This document shows, piece after piece, positions 24,277 through 32,183 of a stretch of DNA of 32,204 nucleotides (position 1 is its first letter; the number at the start of each line of letters is the position of its first letter). Below the pieces are notes generated by a model. It made no database searches, was not told where the DNA came from, and saw nothing but the letters and a program-made list of their open reading frames with translations. This DNA is from Rhodospirillales bacterium. GTDB taxonomy: Bacteria > Pseudomonadota > Alphaproteobacteria > Rhodospirillales > Magnetospirillaceae. A program made the translations under genes and the position numbers. The DNA lies in NCBI GenBank assembly GCA_014380005.1, contig JACMKT010000043.1, forward strand, positions 1 to 32,204. Reading direction: 5' to 3'.

Positions 24277-24831
24277 ATGCTGATCCGAAAGCTGCTTATC
24301 CACGAGCGTCCTTTATTCGTGGCGCATCTGAAGCGACTGACACCCAGTGACCGGCGGTTCCGCTTTGCCCAGGTCCACGTATCCGATGAGGTCATCGGCC
24401 GCTATGTGGCGGGCATTCACGTGGACGATTTGATCCTGGGCTGTTTCACCGACGAACATCTGGTGGGCGCCGTTCACGTGGCCTTCGCCGGTGATCTGGC
24501 GGAAGTGGGCGTGTCGGTGGACCCCGATCATCGCGCCCAGGGCATCGGTGCCGAACTGTTTCAGCGCGCTGCCCGCTGGGCGAGAAATCGTCATGCCGAG
24601 CGGCTGTACACCCTGTGCCAGACCGACAATCGCGCCATGATCGCCCTTGCGGTCAAGCTGGGCATGAAAATCCACCGCGAAAGCGGCACGGCGGAAGCCT
24701 TCCTGGTGCTGGCCCCGCCCGATCTGCTCACCGTCTCGGACGAATTGTCCGTGGGCATGCACACGGTTTTCCGCGACTGGGCCGACGTCATGCGCACCTG
24801 CCGAGGCATGTGGCTGCCAGGGCGCTCTTAA
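24277..24831 (+). CDS. GNAT-family N-acetyltransferase
   Basis: A 184-residue acetyl-CoA-dependent transferase. Motif A is clear: AEVGVSVDPDHRAQGIGAEL followed by FQRAARWA, where Q-G-I-G-A is the pyrophosphate-binding loop. It is preceded by the strand LVGAVHVAF and followed by RLYTLCQTDNRAMIALAVKL with the NxxxxxLxxKLG pattern. A C-terminal extension of about 40 residues (DELSVGMHTVFRDWADVM) is not part of the core fold. GGAGG lies upstream of the ATG. The substrate cannot be told; similar proteins are fused to acyl-CoA synthetases that acetylate proteins, but this one stands alone. Confidence 0.88.
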   Translation: MLIRKLLIHERPLFVAHLKRLTPSDRRFRFAQVHVSDEVIGRYVAGIHVDDLILGCFTDEHLVGAVHVAFAGDLAEVGVSVDPDHRAQGIGAELFQRAARWARNRHAERLYTLCQTDNRAMIALAVKLGMKIHRESGTAEAFLVLAPPDLLTVSDELSVGMHTVFRDWADVMRTCRGMWLPGRS

Positions 24832-24896
24832 TGCCTTTGCCCGCAGCCGCGTCAGGACCGGAACCAAATGGGGGGCAAGCTTGACACCGATCAGAG

Positions 24897-24932
24897 CCAA
24901 TCTGCCGAAGAAACGACTCTTCGGCAGATTGG
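24897..24932. terminator. 15-bp perfect hairpin between convergent genes
   Basis: CCAATCTGCCGAAGA and TCTTCGGCAGATTGG pair perfectly with loop AACGAC. It sits between the GNAT gene and the propeller gene and could stop both transcripts, although neither side has a T-run. Confidence 0.6.
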
Positions 24933-24948
24933 TACAAGATTGGCGGAT

Positions 24949-25893
24949 TTAAGCTTGGACCGTCGTCATGAAAATGCCGTCGTTGCCCGAGCCGTTCCAG
25001 AACAGGTACGGCGTCTGATTGTACAAGATGGAGCAGGGGCTGGTGCCGTCAAGGATGCCAGGATCCCCATTCGGGCAGGTGACATGCTGCTGTTTTGCCC
25101 AGGTCTTGCTGCCGGTGCCGTCATAGGAGGTGACGTAGATGCCATCCTTGCCGGACCCGGCATAAAACACCAGCAGCTGGTAGGTGCCGCCGCTGAGGCA
25201 GGCGGTTGGGCTGGTGTTTTTCCGGAAGCCCATATCCCCGATCAGCCCCTTGATCCCGACCGGGGGCTGCCAGCCATGATTGGTCAGAACGGTGTAGAAT
25301 GTACCGTCGTTGCCGGTGCCATTATAGAACAAGTAAAAATCGGCCATGTATTCGATGGCGAAAGTGCTGGTGCCGCTGGCAACGCCCACACTCGGGACAT
25401 AAGCCTTGACCCTGGTCTGGCCCGTCCAAGTGCTGTGGTCCAGGATGCTGTAATAGACGTCATCCCCCCCGCCATCAACCCAGAATACATAAGGATCGCC
25501 ATAAGTGGTCGCCGTCGGGCTGGTGCCTTTTGAAAAGCTCATGGACCCGATAAGGCCCTTTATCGCTACAGGGCCTTTGGCTTCCTTGCCGTCATAGGTA
25601 ATGTAATAGGTGCCGTCATTGCCGACGCCATTATAGAAGACATAAAGCAGGTCGCGTACCACCACGGCGGACGGGCTGCTGTTTTCGGCGATGCCGACAC
25701 CACTGATCACGCCGCTCAGCTGAGTCGGACCGGCCCAATCTTTTCCATCATAGGTGACAAAGTACAAGCCGTCGCCGCCAATGCCATTGTAAATCACGTA
25801 CAATTTATCGCGGTAAATCGCCGCAGACGGGCTGCCCTTGATCCCGATATTTTTTACGTAGTTGCTCAGATTGATTTGATCGGTGAATTTCAC
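24949..25893 (-). CDS. Stand-alone six-bladed beta-propeller, lectin-like
   Basis: A 314-residue protein made entirely of blades of about 52 residues: 21-72, 73-124, 125-175, 176-227, 228-284 and 285-314. The short last blade would be closed by residues 1-20, a velcro closure. Each blade starts SP(S/T)A and has L/Y-V-F-Y-N-G-x-G-N-D-G, then an aromatic strand; blades 1 and 2 continue with TYDGK. There is no signal peptide, catalytic motif or other domain. Propellers of this sort often bind sugars, but no specific lectin family is recognised. The start is GTG 25893 with GGGAGA seven bases upstream. Base composition is less GC-rich than in most neighbours and the upstream DNA is AT-rich and carries a transposase remnant, so recent acquisition is possible. 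Confidence 0.8.
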   Translation of the reverse strand: MKFTDQINLSNYVKNIGIKGSPSAAIYRDKLYVIYNGIGGDGLYFVTYDGKDWAGPTQLSGVISGVGIAENSSPSAVVVRDLLYVFYNGVGNDGTYYITYDGKEAKGPVAIKGLIGSMSFSKGTSPTATTYGDPYVFWVDGGGDDVYYSILDHSTWTGQTRVKAYVPSVGVASGTSTFAIEYMADFYLFYNGTGNDGTFYTVLTNHGWQPPVGIKGLIGDMGFRKNTSPTACLSGGTYQLLVFYAGSGKDGIYVTSYDGTGSKTWAKQQHVTCPNGDPGILDGTSPCSILYNQTPYLFWNGSGNDGIFMTTVQA

Positions 25894-26027
25894 GGGTACG
25901 TCTCCCTGTTCCGGTACGCAGCAAGATGGCTACCTCCGTCACAATACCCGATATAATTGCATACATTTATAATAAATGCACGTTTCTCCGATAATGCATT
26001 TAGAGGCTGTTCAGGGAGGTTTTTTTT

Positions 26028-26132
26028 CGGCCTATCGCTCGCTTTCGCGAGCGGATCGATACCGGCATCTTCCACGCGTTCTGGCGCCAGGGGCTGCTGG
26101 CTTACGACGTGATGGTCGGCATTGACTGGGAG
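26028..26132 (+). pseudogene. Transposase remnant, IS5-like
   Basis: A 35-codon stretch in the GAG frame reads RFRERIDTGIFHAFWRQGLL and continues AYDVMVGIDWE. This resembles the conserved block of IS5-type transposases where a helix of the form F..W...G.F...W..GL..YD...GIDWEW precedes the catalytic region (recognised from memory). The frame stops soon after and the DDE residues are missing on both sides, so it is a decayed fragment. The flank 25894-26027 is AT-rich, includes an eight-T run and has no other gene. No terminal inverted repeats were found. Confidence 0.5.
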
Positions 26133-26226
26133 ATACCTTCGTGTTCTTCCCGTCTTCCGTGGTGAAAGTTGCGTGGTGAAAAATTGGCATCCACCAAACC
26201 GGCCCTGGAAATCCGGGAAGAACCTC

Positions 26227-26652
26227 TTAATTCACCTCTCCCGCCAATTGTTCGCCCGGTTCCGCCAGCCGGGCGAGCCAGCGGTCGAAGCCGTTGGGCG
26301 GCGGGTCCAGGTCGCGGGCCGTGCTCCACCGGCCAGCGCCGTCGCGGCAGGCGACCCGGCGGGTGGCCTCTTCCTGGCCGGCGGCGGCCAGGACCACCGC
26401 ATAGGGGCGGCACCATTTGCCGGCCATGTCCTGATAGGCTCGCGCCGGAGTGATGGTTGCCGTGGTGCCGGTGCCGCGGTCGCGCCACGACAGGGGGTGG
26501 CCCACTGCGTGGTCTTCCAGCGCCTCGCGGCTGGCCCGCTCTAATCCGGCGGTATCCTTGATGCCCAAGGGGCCGGGGTTCCACATCCACGCTCCGCTTA
26601 CCAAAGCCAGAGCCACGATGGCGGCGATGGTTCCAGTCCGGTCTCGATCCAT
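26227..26652 (-). CDS. Second RT0821/Lpp0805-type surface protein (domain-only)
   Basis: A 141-residue protein with an N-terminal hydrophobic segment (about 8-23, TIAAIVALALVSGAWMW) that is either a signal anchor or an uncleaved signal. The rest matches the C-terminal domain of the lipoprotein at 3460: LSWRDRGTGTTATITPARAY, then AGKWCRPYAVV and ACRDGAGRW line up with SW, TPTR, AG.YCREY and ACR..DGSW of that protein. It lacks the lipobox cysteine and the glycine zipper. The ATG at 26652 is preceded by a GGAGG-rich stretch. A role in the envelope is likely but unproven. Confidence 0.72.
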   Translation of the reverse strand: MDRDRTGTIAAIVALALVSGAWMWNPGPLGIKDTAGLERASREALEDHAVGHPLSWRDRGTGTTATITPARAYQDMAGKWCRPYAVVLAAAGQEEATRRVACRDGAGRWSTARDLDPPPNGFDRWLARLAEPGEQLAGEVN

Positions 26653-26913
26653 CCTCCCCCTCCCTCGGTTGGGTGCCGATACCAGATGACCTTATCCGGT
26701 CGGAGAGGCCCCAGGGAATTCGGCTTCCGACGTAGGAGTCGGCGCCCTTACGGAGTAAGACCTTCGGACGCGATCGGAATGGTCCAGCGCCGTTGCTTTG
26801 GGCTTTCGTTTCGTGGCGGGAACCATATGGGGCAGCGCCATTGGGGCGCCGGTACTGACAAGCGCCCCCGCACCCTCCATCTAGGGGACAGGCAATTCGA
26901 GGATGGACCGGCG

Positions 26914-27357
26914 ATGCACGATCACGGCCGCTGCCATGCTTGGCGGGACTTCCTGGAAACCTTGCAGCGCGACAGCGTCAGCCGGTTGGATCAGCTGGCG
27001 GCGCCGGATATCCACTACCACGATCCCTTCGTGGATGTGCGCGGCCTCGCCAACGTCAAGCGGGTGTTCGTCAAGATGTTCGACGATCTGGACGCGCCGC
27101 GCTTCACCTTCACCCATTGCGCCTGTGACGGCGACACCTGCTTCCTGCGCTGGCACTTCACCTGCAGGCCCAAGACCATCCGCATGGGCCTGCCGTGGAT
27201 TTGCGATGGCGTCACCGAAATCCGCTTCGATGCGGAGGGCCGGGTGCTGGCTCATTTCGAGCATTGGGACGCCGGGGAACAGGTTTACGAAAAGCTGCCG
27301 GTGCTGCGCGCCATCATCCGCTTGGTCAAGAAGCGGGTGTCGGGCTGGCGGGGATAG
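26914..27357 (+). CDS. NTF2/SnoaL-like domain protein
   Basis: A 147-residue protein with an NTF2-like alpha+beta cone fold. Key features are RDFLETLQRDSVSRLDQLAA, the conserved DIHYHDPFVDVRGLANVKRV segment, HCACDGDTCFLRWHFTC and the C-terminal strand EGRVLAHFEHWDAGEQVYEK. Such proteins act as isomerases, hydrolases or binding domains; the active residues are not conserved enough to choose. ATG 26914 has GAGGA upstream; the longer frame from 26686 lacks homology. Its end overlaps the convergent HIT gene by 32 bp. Between 26653 and 26913 no gene is seen. Confidence 0.82.
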   Translation: MHDHGRCHAWRDFLETLQRDSVSRLDQLAAPDIHYHDPFVDVRGLANVKRVFVKMFDDLDAPRFTFTHCACDGDTCFLRWHFTCRPKTIRMGLPWICDGVTEIRFDAEGRVLAHFEHWDAGEQVYEKLPVLRAIIRLVKKRVSGWRG

Positions 27358-27754
27358 CGAACACCTGCGCCATGCGCGCCACCTCGGCCATCAGGGCGGC
27401 GGGGGCGAAGGGCTGGGCCGGGACCACGCCCCAGACCGGGCGGGGCCATGCCGCGTCGGTGGCGAAGCGGCCGATCACGTGGACGTGCAATTGCGGCACC
27501 ACGTTGCCCAAGGCGGCCACGTTGATCTTATGGGCCTTGGTGGTGTTTTGCAGCCGCTGCGAGGCCTCGGCGATCTCTTCCATCAGGGTTTCGCGGTCGT
27601 CTTTGTCCAACTCGTGAATCTCGACCACGCCGTGGCGGCGGGGAACCAGCACCACCCACGGATAGGTGGAATCGTTCATCAGCAAGATGCTGCACAGGGG
27701 CCAGTCAATAATGTGAACCGTATCGGCCACCAAACGCTCGTGCAGATCAAACAT
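27326..27754 (-). CDS. HIT-family nucleotide-binding protein
   Basis: A 142-residue histidine-triad protein. The motif reads PQLHVHVIGR, with Q88 in place of the first His and H90 and H92 kept; the subfamily tail FATDAAWPRPVWG follows. The N-terminal part MFDLHERLVADTVHIIDWPL and the strand SILLMNDSTYPWVVLVPRRH are typical. HIT proteins hydrolyse or transfer nucleotides, for example diadenosine polyphosphates; Gln in the first position is found in this subfamily and also recalls the HxHxQ variation of GalT. ATG 27754 is seven bases after AGGAGG. It is divergent from the SGNH-type gene. Confidence 0.9.
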   Translation of the reverse strand: MFDLHERLVADTVHIIDWPLCSILLMNDSTYPWVVLVPRRHGVVEIHELDKDDRETLMEEIAEASQRLQNTTKAHKINVAALGNVVPQLHVHVIGRFATDAAWPRPVWGVVPAQPFAPAALMAEVARMAQVFAIPASPTPAS

Positions 27755-27830
27755 GTACACACCTCCTCGTTGCTATGACTAGGCTTTCGGGGTATGACCA
27801 AGGACACCCCTAGCATTCGAGTCGTCCCCC

Positions 27831-29003
27831 ATGCGCCGACGCCGCTCCAAGAACCGCGACGAACCTAACCCGGTCGGGACATTGTTCACCAACACCGCCA
27901 AACTGTGTCTTGGTGCCGCGCTGGTATTGGTGCTGGCCGAATGGGGGGGCGGCCTCGCCATGGGCAAGATACGCGATAATCGCGCAATCGCCACGCCCTC
28001 CTACACAGATCAGGAAATCGGCAGTCTCTATGGCACCGACAATCCCCAACTGTATCGCGACGTGCTGGCCGAAGGCGCGCGTTTGGGTGAGGCGGTTTAC
28101 AGCCCGATGGTGGAATACGCGCTGTCCCCGCAAAGCGGGCGCTATTTCACCATCACCGCCGACGGTTATCGCGGCAATGGAAGCAGTCAGGATTTGGCCG
28201 GGCCGGGCGCCAAGGTGTTCGTGTTCGGCGGGTCCACCACTTTCGGCGCAGCCGTGGCCGATAACGAGACCATTCCCGCCTATCTGGATGGGGTGCTGAA
28301 GGCCGCCGGCAAGGACTCCCAGGTGTTCAATTTCGGCGTGTCGTCCTGGTTCTCGACCCAGGAGCGCATCGCCCTGGAACGCCTGCTGACCTCTGGCCGT
28401 TGGCCCGATGTGGCCGTATTCGTGGATGGGCTCAGCGATTTCCAGGCCTGTCAGGTGCCCGACCGTAGCGCCTGGAGCGACCGGCTGGAGCAATCCACCC
28501 GCGTGGCCGTGCGCCCGCCGCTGACCACGGAATTGCTCAACCGCTCCAATTTGCTGGCCCTGGGCCATTGGGCATTGGGCGAACAGCCCGCCGAGGCGCC
28601 CGACCGCGCCATCGCCTGTTCCTCCGACGCCGATGTGGACAAGGTGATCCGCCGCCTGGACACCAATCGCCGCATCATTTTGGCCATGGCGGACAGACTG
28701 GGCTTCAAGGCGGTGTTCGTGCAGCAGCCGGTGCCCACCTATCATTACGACAACACCAAGCGCCCGGTGCCGGTGAAGCCGGGGCTGCTGGCCCACCACA
28801 TGAACTCGGCCAAGGGCTATCCCCGCATGGCCGAGATGCGGGCCGCCGGGCAATTGCTGGACCGCAATACCCTGTGGCTGGACGAGCTGGAGCCGGCTGA
28901 GGGCAACGCCTATGTGGACACCGTGCATTACAGCCCGCGCTTCAACCGCACCCTGGCCGAGGCCATTGGCCGCCACATCCTCGACAATTCCCTGCTGCCC
29001 TAA
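27831..29003 (+). CDS. Membrane-anchored SGNH-hydrolase-like protein
   Basis: A 390-residue protein with a basic N-terminus and one membrane helix (about 21-39), so the main domain is periplasmic. Block I is GGSTTFG (nucleophile Ser, within KVFVFGGSTTFGAAV), block II glycine lies in VFNFGVSSWFSTQE, and the block V Asp-x-x-His is DTVHYSP near residue 365. The block III Asn is replaced near VDGLSD. Substrates of this group include acetylated sugars and lipids. The ATG has no good ribosome site. An imperfect dyad (27779-27813, CTAG...CTAG) occupies the divergent promoter region. The EamA gene follows after 12 bp. Confidence 0.8.
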   Translation: MRRRRSKNRDEPNPVGTLFTNTAKLCLGAALVLVLAEWGGGLAMGKIRDNRAIATPSYTDQEIGSLYGTDNPQLYRDVLAEGARLGEAVYSPMVEYALSPQSGRYFTITADGYRGNGSSQDLAGPGAKVFVFGGSTTFGAAVADNETIPAYLDGVLKAAGKDSQVFNFGVSSWFSTQERIALERLLTSGRWPDVAVFVDGLSDFQACQVPDRSAWSDRLEQSTRVAVRPPLTTELLNRSNLLALGHWALGEQPAEAPDRAIACSSDADVDKVIRRLDTNRRIILAMADRLGFKAVFVQQPVPTYHYDNTKRPVPVKPGLLAHHMNSAKGYPRMAEMRAAGQLLDRNTLWLDELEPAEGNAYVDTVHYSPRFNRTLAEAIGRHILDNSLLP

Positions 29004-29015
29004 GCGCGGGTCACG

Positions 29016-29900
29016 GTGAGCGAACGGACCCGCTGGCTGCTGCTGCTGGTGTTGCCGCCCTTGTTGTGGGCCGGCAACGCCCTGGTGGGCCGCGCCACCA
29101 GCACTGAGGTCGCCCCCATCGAGCTGAGCTTCTGGCGCTGGCTGCTGGCCCTGGCGTTGCTGCTGCCCTTCACCATCCGCGATGTGCTGGCCCACGCCCC
29201 GGTGCTGCGCGCCCGCTGGCGGGTGGTGGTGATCATGGGGCTGTTCAGCGTCGCCGCCTATAACACCCTGCTGTACATGGCGGTGCAGACCACCACCGCC
29301 ATCAACGCCACGCTCATGGGCGCCAGCATGCCGCTGATGCTGTTGCTGCTGGGCCGGCTGTGGCTGGGCGAGCCCATCCGCCCGGCTCAGGCTCTGGGCA
29401 TCGCCGTATCAGCCCTGGGCATGCTGGCGGTGGTGGCGCGCGGCGACCCGGCGCGGCTGCTGGGCCTGGGCTTCACCCCTGGCGACATCCTCATGCTGTT
29501 GGCGACCCTGTCCTGGGCCATCTATTCGGTCATGCTGAAACGCTACGCCCTGCCGGTGCCCGGCGCCGCCTTGCTGGCGGTGCTGATCATGGTGGGCGTG
29601 ATCACGCTGGCCCCGCTTTACGCTTGGCACGTGGCCCATCACGGCGTGATGAGCCCCACCCCGCGCGTGCTGGGCGCCATCGGCTACACCGCATTGTTCG
29701 CCTCGTTGTGCGCCTATTATTTCTGGAACCGGGGGGTGGCGGTGGTGGGGGCGGCCACCGCCGGGCAGTTCACCTATCTGATCCCGCTGTTTACCGCAGT
29801 GCTGGCGGTTCTGCTGCTGGGTGAAGAGTTCCGCTGGTTCCATGCCTTGGGCGGCGGGTTGATCTTTGCGGGTATCGGGTTGGCGACCAAGCGGCAATAG
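29016..29900 (+). CDS. EamA/DMT-superfamily permease
   Basis: A 294-residue inner-membrane protein with about ten membrane helices in two EamA repeats (about 5-140 and 155-290). The first repeat has PPLLWAGNALVGRATSTEVA and the second ILMLLATLSWAIYSVMLKRY; each starts with the family's aromatic/Trp pattern. The C-terminal LYLIPLFTAVLAVLLLGEEF-type segment (QFTYLIPLFTAVLAVLLLGE) is characteristic. Transported substrate unknown; amino acids or metabolites are usual. The start is GTG 29016, 12 bp after the SGNH gene, so the two are probably co-transcribed. Confidence 0.92.
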   Translation: MSERTRWLLLLVLPPLLWAGNALVGRATSTEVAPIELSFWRWLLALALLLPFTIRDVLAHAPVLRARWRVVVIMGLFSVAAYNTLLYMAVQTTTAINATLMGASMPLMLLLLGRLWLGEPIRPAQALGIAVSALGMLAVVARGDPARLLGLGFTPGDILMLLATLSWAIYSVMLKRYALPVPGAALLAVLIMVGVITLAPLYAWHVAHHGVMSPTPRVLGAIGYTALFASLCAYYFWNRGVAVVGAATAGQFTYLIPLFTAVLAVLLLGEEFRWFHALGGGLIFAGIGLATKRQ

Positions 29901-29968
29901 CATCGCAGGTTTGCGAATCGACTTGTTGCGTACGCCCCGCTCCGTCAGCAGAATGCAGACCGATTTTA

Positions 29969-29982
29969 GGAGCTTCGGCTCC
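29969..29982 (+). promoter_or_regulatory. UUCG-loop hairpin before acsA
   Basis: GGAGC-TTCG-GCTCC is a stable tetraloop hairpin 23 bp before the ligase start. No T-run follows, so it is not a terminator; it may shape the leader mRNA. Confidence 0.4.
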
Positions 29983-30005
29983 ACGCGTTAATAGCGGGAG
30001 GAACA

Positions 30006-31742
30006 ATGGCCCTGCCGATCACCGGCACGACCGTTAAGCAACAGCATCTGGATTGGGCCGCTGCCGGCAGTTTGCTGGCGGGCCTGCCCGGGGGCGCGCT
30101 CAATCTCGGCCATGAGGCGGTGGACCGCCATGTGGCGGAGGGCAGGGGAGAGCGCGTGGCGCTGACCTTCCTGGGCCGCCGCTACGAGCGCAAGACCCTG
30201 ACCTATGCCCAATTGGCCGATGCCACCTCGCGCGCGGCGCAGGTGCTGTTGGATTTGGGAGTGCAGCCGGGCGACACCGTGGCCGTGCTGCTGGGGCGCA
30301 CGTCCGAGCTGTATCTGGCCGCTCTGGGCAGCTGGAAGGCGGGCGCCGTGTTCTGCCCGTTGTTCGGCGCCTTCGGTCCCGGCCCGTTGAAGTCGCGGCT
30401 GGAACTGGCCCGCGCCAAGGTGCTGATCGCCACCGAACCCCTATACCAGCGCAAGATCGCCGCTCTGCGTGGCAGCCTGCCCGACCTTCAGCATGTGTTG
30501 CTGGTGGGCGAGGACGGCGCGGCTCCCGCCCCCCATGACGGTTGCGCGGATTTCAACGCGCTGGTGGCGGCGGCCCAGCCTGCTTCTATCGTGGAGACCA
30601 ATGCGCAATCGCCGGCCTTCGTGCACTTCACCAGCGGCACCACCGGCACGCCCAAGGGCGCGCTGCACAATCACGGCGCGGTGCTGTCCCATCTGGTGAC
30701 CGGACGCCAGGTATTCGACCTGACCGCCGCCGACGTCTATTGGTGCACCGCCGATCCGGGCTGGATCACCAACACCGCCTATGCCTTGGTCTCGCCTTTG
30801 GTCAATGGCTGCATGTCGGTGGTGGACGAGGCCGAATTCGATCCGCGCCGCTGGTACGGCGTGCTCAAGGATGAAAAGGTGACGGTGTGGTACACCACGC
30901 CCACCAACATCCGCATGATGATGCGCTATGGCGCCGCCTTGGCCCGCATCTACCGCGAGAACTCGCTGCGGCTGGCCGCCAGCGTGGGCGAGCCCTTGAA
31001 CCCCGAGGCGGTGGCCTGGGGCGACAAGGCTCTGGGCGCGCCGTTCCTGGACACGTGGTGGCAGACCGAAACCGGCGCCATCGCCATCGCCAATCTGCCC
31101 GGCCATGCCAAACCCGGCAGCATGGGCCTGCCGCTGCCCGGCGTGGAAGCGGCGGTGGTCAACCGCAATCTGTCCAAGATCGAGGTGCTTACCGAAATCG
31201 ATGCCGTGGGTGAGTTGGCGCTGAAGGCCGATCTGCCGTCTTTGTTCACCGCCTATGTGGGGGATGCCAACCGCTATCAGGCGTCGTTCTGCGAGGGCTG
31301 GTATTTGACCGGCGATCTGGTGCGGCGCGATGCGGACGGCTTCTTCTGGTTCGTTGGCCGCTCGGACGACATGATCAAATCGGCGGGTCACACCATCGGT
31401 CCGTTCGAGATCGAGTGCACCCTGATGGACCACCCGGCGGTGGCCGAAATCGGCGTGGTCGGCCGGCCTGATCTGCTGTTGCGTGAAGTGCCGGTGGCCT
31501 TCGTTTCGCTGAACCCCGGTTTCGAGCCGGGCGAGGCGCTGCGGCTGGAGTTGCTGTACTTCGCCCGCCAGGAATTGGGCTCGGCCCTGGCGCCGCGCGA
31601 AATCCTGTTCGTGGAGGCCATGCCCAAGACCACCACCGGCAAAATCCTGCGCCGCGCCCTGAAGGCCAAGGCGTTGGCGGAACCAGAGGAAGACCAGCCG
31701 GTCACCCTGGCGGTGGCGCCCGGTCGTTTCGACGACGAATAG
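30006..31742 (+). CDS. acsA: AMP-forming acetate/acyl-CoA ligase (AcsA type)
   Basis: A 578-residue enzyme that activates a carboxylic acid with ATP and couples it to CoA. The P-loop motif TSGTTGTPKG lies at 209-218, the aromatic motif is DTWWQTETGAI, the hinge region is WYLTGDLVRRDADGFFWFVG followed by RSDDMIK, and the catalytic Lys is K546 in PKTTTGKILRR. Length and motif spacing fit the AcsA group of acetyl-CoA synthetases (about 570 residues) rather than the 650-residue Acs. The A8-like segment reads SAGHTIGPFEIE, with Ala-Gly-His where many members have Ser-Gly-Tyr. GGGAGGAAC precedes the ATG. K546 could be regulated by acetylation, which makes the GNAT at 24277 an interesting, unproven partner. 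Confidence 0.93.
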   Translation: MALPITGTTVKQQHLDWAAAGSLLAGLPGGALNLGHEAVDRHVAEGRGERVALTFLGRRYERKTLTYAQLADATSRAAQVLLDLGVQPGDTVAVLLGRTSELYLAALGSWKAGAVFCPLFGAFGPGPLKSRLELARAKVLIATEPLYQRKIAALRGSLPDLQHVLLVGEDGAAPAPHDGCADFNALVAAAQPASIVETNAQSPAFVHFTSGTTGTPKGALHNHGAVLSHLVTGRQVFDLTAADVYWCTADPGWITNTAYALVSPLVNGCMSVVDEAEFDPRRWYGVLKDEKVTVWYTTPTNIRMMMRYGAALARIYRENSLRLAASVGEPLNPEAVAWGDKALGAPFLDTWWQTETGAIAIANLPGHAKPGSMGLPLPGVEAAVVNRNLSKIEVLTEIDAVGELALKADLPSLFTAYVGDANRYQASFCEGWYLTGDLVRRDADGFFWFVGRSDDMIKSAGHTIGPFEIECTLMDHPAVAEIGVVGRPDLLLREVPVAFVSLNPGFEPGEALRLELLYFARQELGSALAPREILFVEAMPKTTTGKILRRALKAKALAEPEEDQPVTLAVAPGRFDDE

Positions 31743-31776
31743 CGCCCGCCCGGCGAGGGACAAAATAAAGGGTGCA

Positions 31777-32127
31777 TCGCGGATTAGCGGGGAGGCTTGC
31801 CAAGCCCACACCATTACCCCGGACAAGCGAAGCGCAGATCCGGGGTAATGGTCGGTGCGCGGCAGGCGCTTGAGTCAAATGGAACACAGATGAATGCAGA
31901 TAAACACAGATGCGCCTGACGGCGCTGACACAGATGAAGAAGAAAAATTTCTATTCTTATCTGTGTAGGCCGCGCCAGCGGCATCTGCGTTTATCTGCGT
32001 TCATCTGTGTTCCCATAAAAAACCGGCAGTCGATTAGCCCCCGCCATGGACCCCGGATCTGCGCTTCGCTTGTCCGGGGTGACGACCGTGGGCTTGGCAA
32101 GCAGTCCCCGCTAATCCGCGTCGAACC
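31777..32127. repeat. Second composite nested palindromic repeat
   Basis: Outer arms at 31777-31810 and 32089-32127 are inverted copies differing by a small indel; they contain GCGGATTAGCGGGGA and CTTGCCAAGCCCA. Next inward are two inverted copies of the CCCCGGA module (31811-31851 and 32044-32083), also present at 157-198. In the centre, 33-bp arms at 31881-31913 and 31981-32013 match at 31 of 33 bases and consist of CACAGAT/GCAGAT units 10 bp apart. The whole 350 bp could fold as one nested cruciform or RNA hairpin. From 31743 to 31776 nothing else is seen. Confidence 0.82.
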
Positions 32128-32135
32128 ATAAAAAG

Positions 32136-32162
32136 AGGCCCCGCTCCAATGGGGCGGGGCCT
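32136..32162. terminator. Terminator-like hairpin before the last gene
   Basis: AGGCCCCGC and GCGGGGCCT form a 9-bp stem, extended by C-G pairs to about 12 bp, with A-rich sequence before (AAAAAG) and TTGAGTTT after. It can act on the minus strand too. It separates the repeat from the gene starting at 32184. Confidence 0.7.
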
Positions 32163-32183
32163 TGAGTTTAGAGGAGGAGAACC

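Noticed and set aside
24868-25533. 221-codon open frame on the plus strand over the propeller
   Set aside because: The opposite frame shows six clear repeats with conserved turns; this one has no motif.
25894-26075. 61-codon minus-strand frame upstream of the propeller
   Set aside because: Covers AT-rich spacer and the transposase remnant on the other strand; no ribosome site or motif.
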